Of a DNA stretch of 7,227 bases, positions 6,586 to 7,227 are shown piece by piece. Location: the NCBI GenBank assembly GCA_020050175.1, contig JAGVKY010000112.1, forward strand, positions 1 through 7,227, read 5' to 3'. Position numbers and translations under genes: made by a program. The stretch is from Parachlamydiales bacterium (GTDB lineage Bacteria > Chlamydiota > Chlamydiia > Chlamydiales > JAJFMK01). Each line of letters opens with the position of its first letter. Positions within the stretch are counted from its first letter, which is position 1. The notes under the pieces are model-generated. The model saw nothing but the letters and a program-made list of their open reading frames with translations. It did not search any database and was not told the origin of the DNA.

Positions 6586-7227
6586 TCATTTGTCAAAAGT
6601 CATGATTTGGCATTCTCTCTCACTTACCTTTTTTAGCCGGAAGGAGGGGGAAAGGAGGAGGTAGCGGCGGAGAAGGAGGATATCAAGAGGTTCCCCGAGA
6701 GGAAGCAGCTCTCGCTGAAGAAAGTATTCAAGTTGAGATAAATGATAAGTCAGATGGGGACGGTAAAAGAGGGATGAGAGGGCTTTTTTTAAAAGATGGA
6801 GAGAGTTGGCTGTTTGTGGATAGAAGGTGATGATCTCCTCTCCGAGGTCGATCCAAGGGGTGAAAATTTTAAGAATAAGACCGATAAGCCCCTCCCCTCC
6901 CCCCTTTTCAAGCGAGTTTTGCTCAATTCTTTCGATGATTTCGCTTTTTTGAGTGATCCCTCCCCTCTTTTCAATCCACCCAAAAAGAAGACCTTCTAAA
7001 ATTTGACGAAATAGATTTTCGAGAGATTTCTCTCGAATGAGTTTTAAGGCAAAGCTGATTTTTTCTTCTTTTTCTTTTCCCGCCAGTCTCTCCACTTGAA
7101 TTTTTTCGTAAGGAGATGCGCCATAAAAGGAAAGAAGGCCAATCGAATCGATCAAGACCAGATAAGAAAGAGTGTCGACACCTCTCCCTAAACCCCTAAT
7201 AAGTCCTTTAATATCAAGGACAGAAAC
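6586..7227 (-). CDS. Unrecognised protein, 3' part only (start outside the window)
   Basis: The frame ending at TGA 6588-6586 is open without a stop to the window edge, giving 213 visible codons. The first visible ATG-like start would be a TTG at 7155, but 24 further open codons precede it (VSVLDIKGLIRGLGRGVDTL), so the true start is probably beyond 7227. I do not recognise the family. The visible part is rich in Leu, Lys and Glu and looks mainly helical. A glycine-rich, fairly hydrophobic stretch (LSYLVLIDSIGLLSFYG) could be a membrane-associated or buried helix. Charged helices follow, then a tail rich in Leu and Arg (ILLLRRYLLLSPSFRLKK). Its base composition is closer to the RHS gene than to the small genes. 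It is on the same strand as the RHS gene with 69 bp between, but nothing shows a functional link. Confidence 0.75.
   Translation of the reverse strand, partial: VSVLDIKGLIRGLGRGVDTLSYLVLIDSIGLLSFYGASPYEKIQVERLAGKEKEEKISFALKLIREKSLENLFRQILEGLLFGWIEKRGGITQKSEIIERIEQNSLEKGGGEGLIGLILKIFTPWIDLGEEIITFYPQTANSLHLLKKALSSLFYRPHLTYHLSQLEYFLQRELLPLGEPLDILLLRRYLLLSPSFRLKKVSERECQIMTFDK

Noticed and set aside
6789..6999. Two further frames overlapping the upstream partial gene.
   Set aside because: They overlap a longer frame that is open to the window edge and show no independent coding signal.
1..7227. tRNA, rRNA, CRISPR array or riboswitch.
   Set aside because: No cloverleaf-like segment, regularly spaced short repeat or long structured leader was seen; noncoding space is limited to gaps under about 100 bases.

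Overview
The window looks like bacterial DNA of moderate to low GC, most likely from the phylum Chlamydiota and probably an environmental, amoeba- or protist-associated lineage. The main reason is the C-terminal domain of the giant central gene. It matches, from memory of its motifs (IGFINGINN, NATHG, a CHSGG nucleophile-elbow-like turn, then FDHGFSSPTY), the chlamydial family DUF687. Weak ribosome binding sites fit this but do not prove it. All real genes lie on the minus strand, so transcription runs from high to low coordinates.

Layout in the direction of transcription. (1) 7227-6586: the 3' part of an unrecognised gene whose start lies outside the window. (2) A 69-bp gap. (3) 6516-1354: a 1720-residue Sec-exported RHS/YD-repeat protein with a signal peptide, an N-terminal beta-rich region, about two dozen YD repeats, the RHS-associated core and a C-terminal tip of about 255 residues of DUF687/alpha-beta-hydrolase type. 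(4) 1357-824: a small exported protein whose ATG overlaps the RHS stop (ATGA); by position it is the candidate immunity protein. (5) 754-222: a second copy of that small gene, broken by exactly one missing base at an A8 tract. (6) 163-98: the first 22 codons of a third copy, cut off by what looks like the end of an IS5/IS903-like insertion sequence that continues out of the window (97-1).

The most informative structure is the tandem array at 98-1402. Each copy of the small gene, including the two broken ones, is preceded by a relic of the last 14-16 codons of the RHS toxin (TQGKSL-stop, SQGKSL-stop, TQGKGI-stop) with the same ATGA overlap. Copy starts are 603 and 591 bp apart. The duplicated unit is therefore toxin tail plus immunity-like gene, as expected for a polymorphic-toxin locus that has captured, duplicated and lost modules.

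Proposed working model (inference): the RHS shell exports or encapsulates a hydrolase-like tip that acts in the envelope or on another cell, and the signal-peptide-bearing small protein neutralises it in the same compartment, made by translational coupling. Neither toxicity nor immunity is shown by sequence alone.
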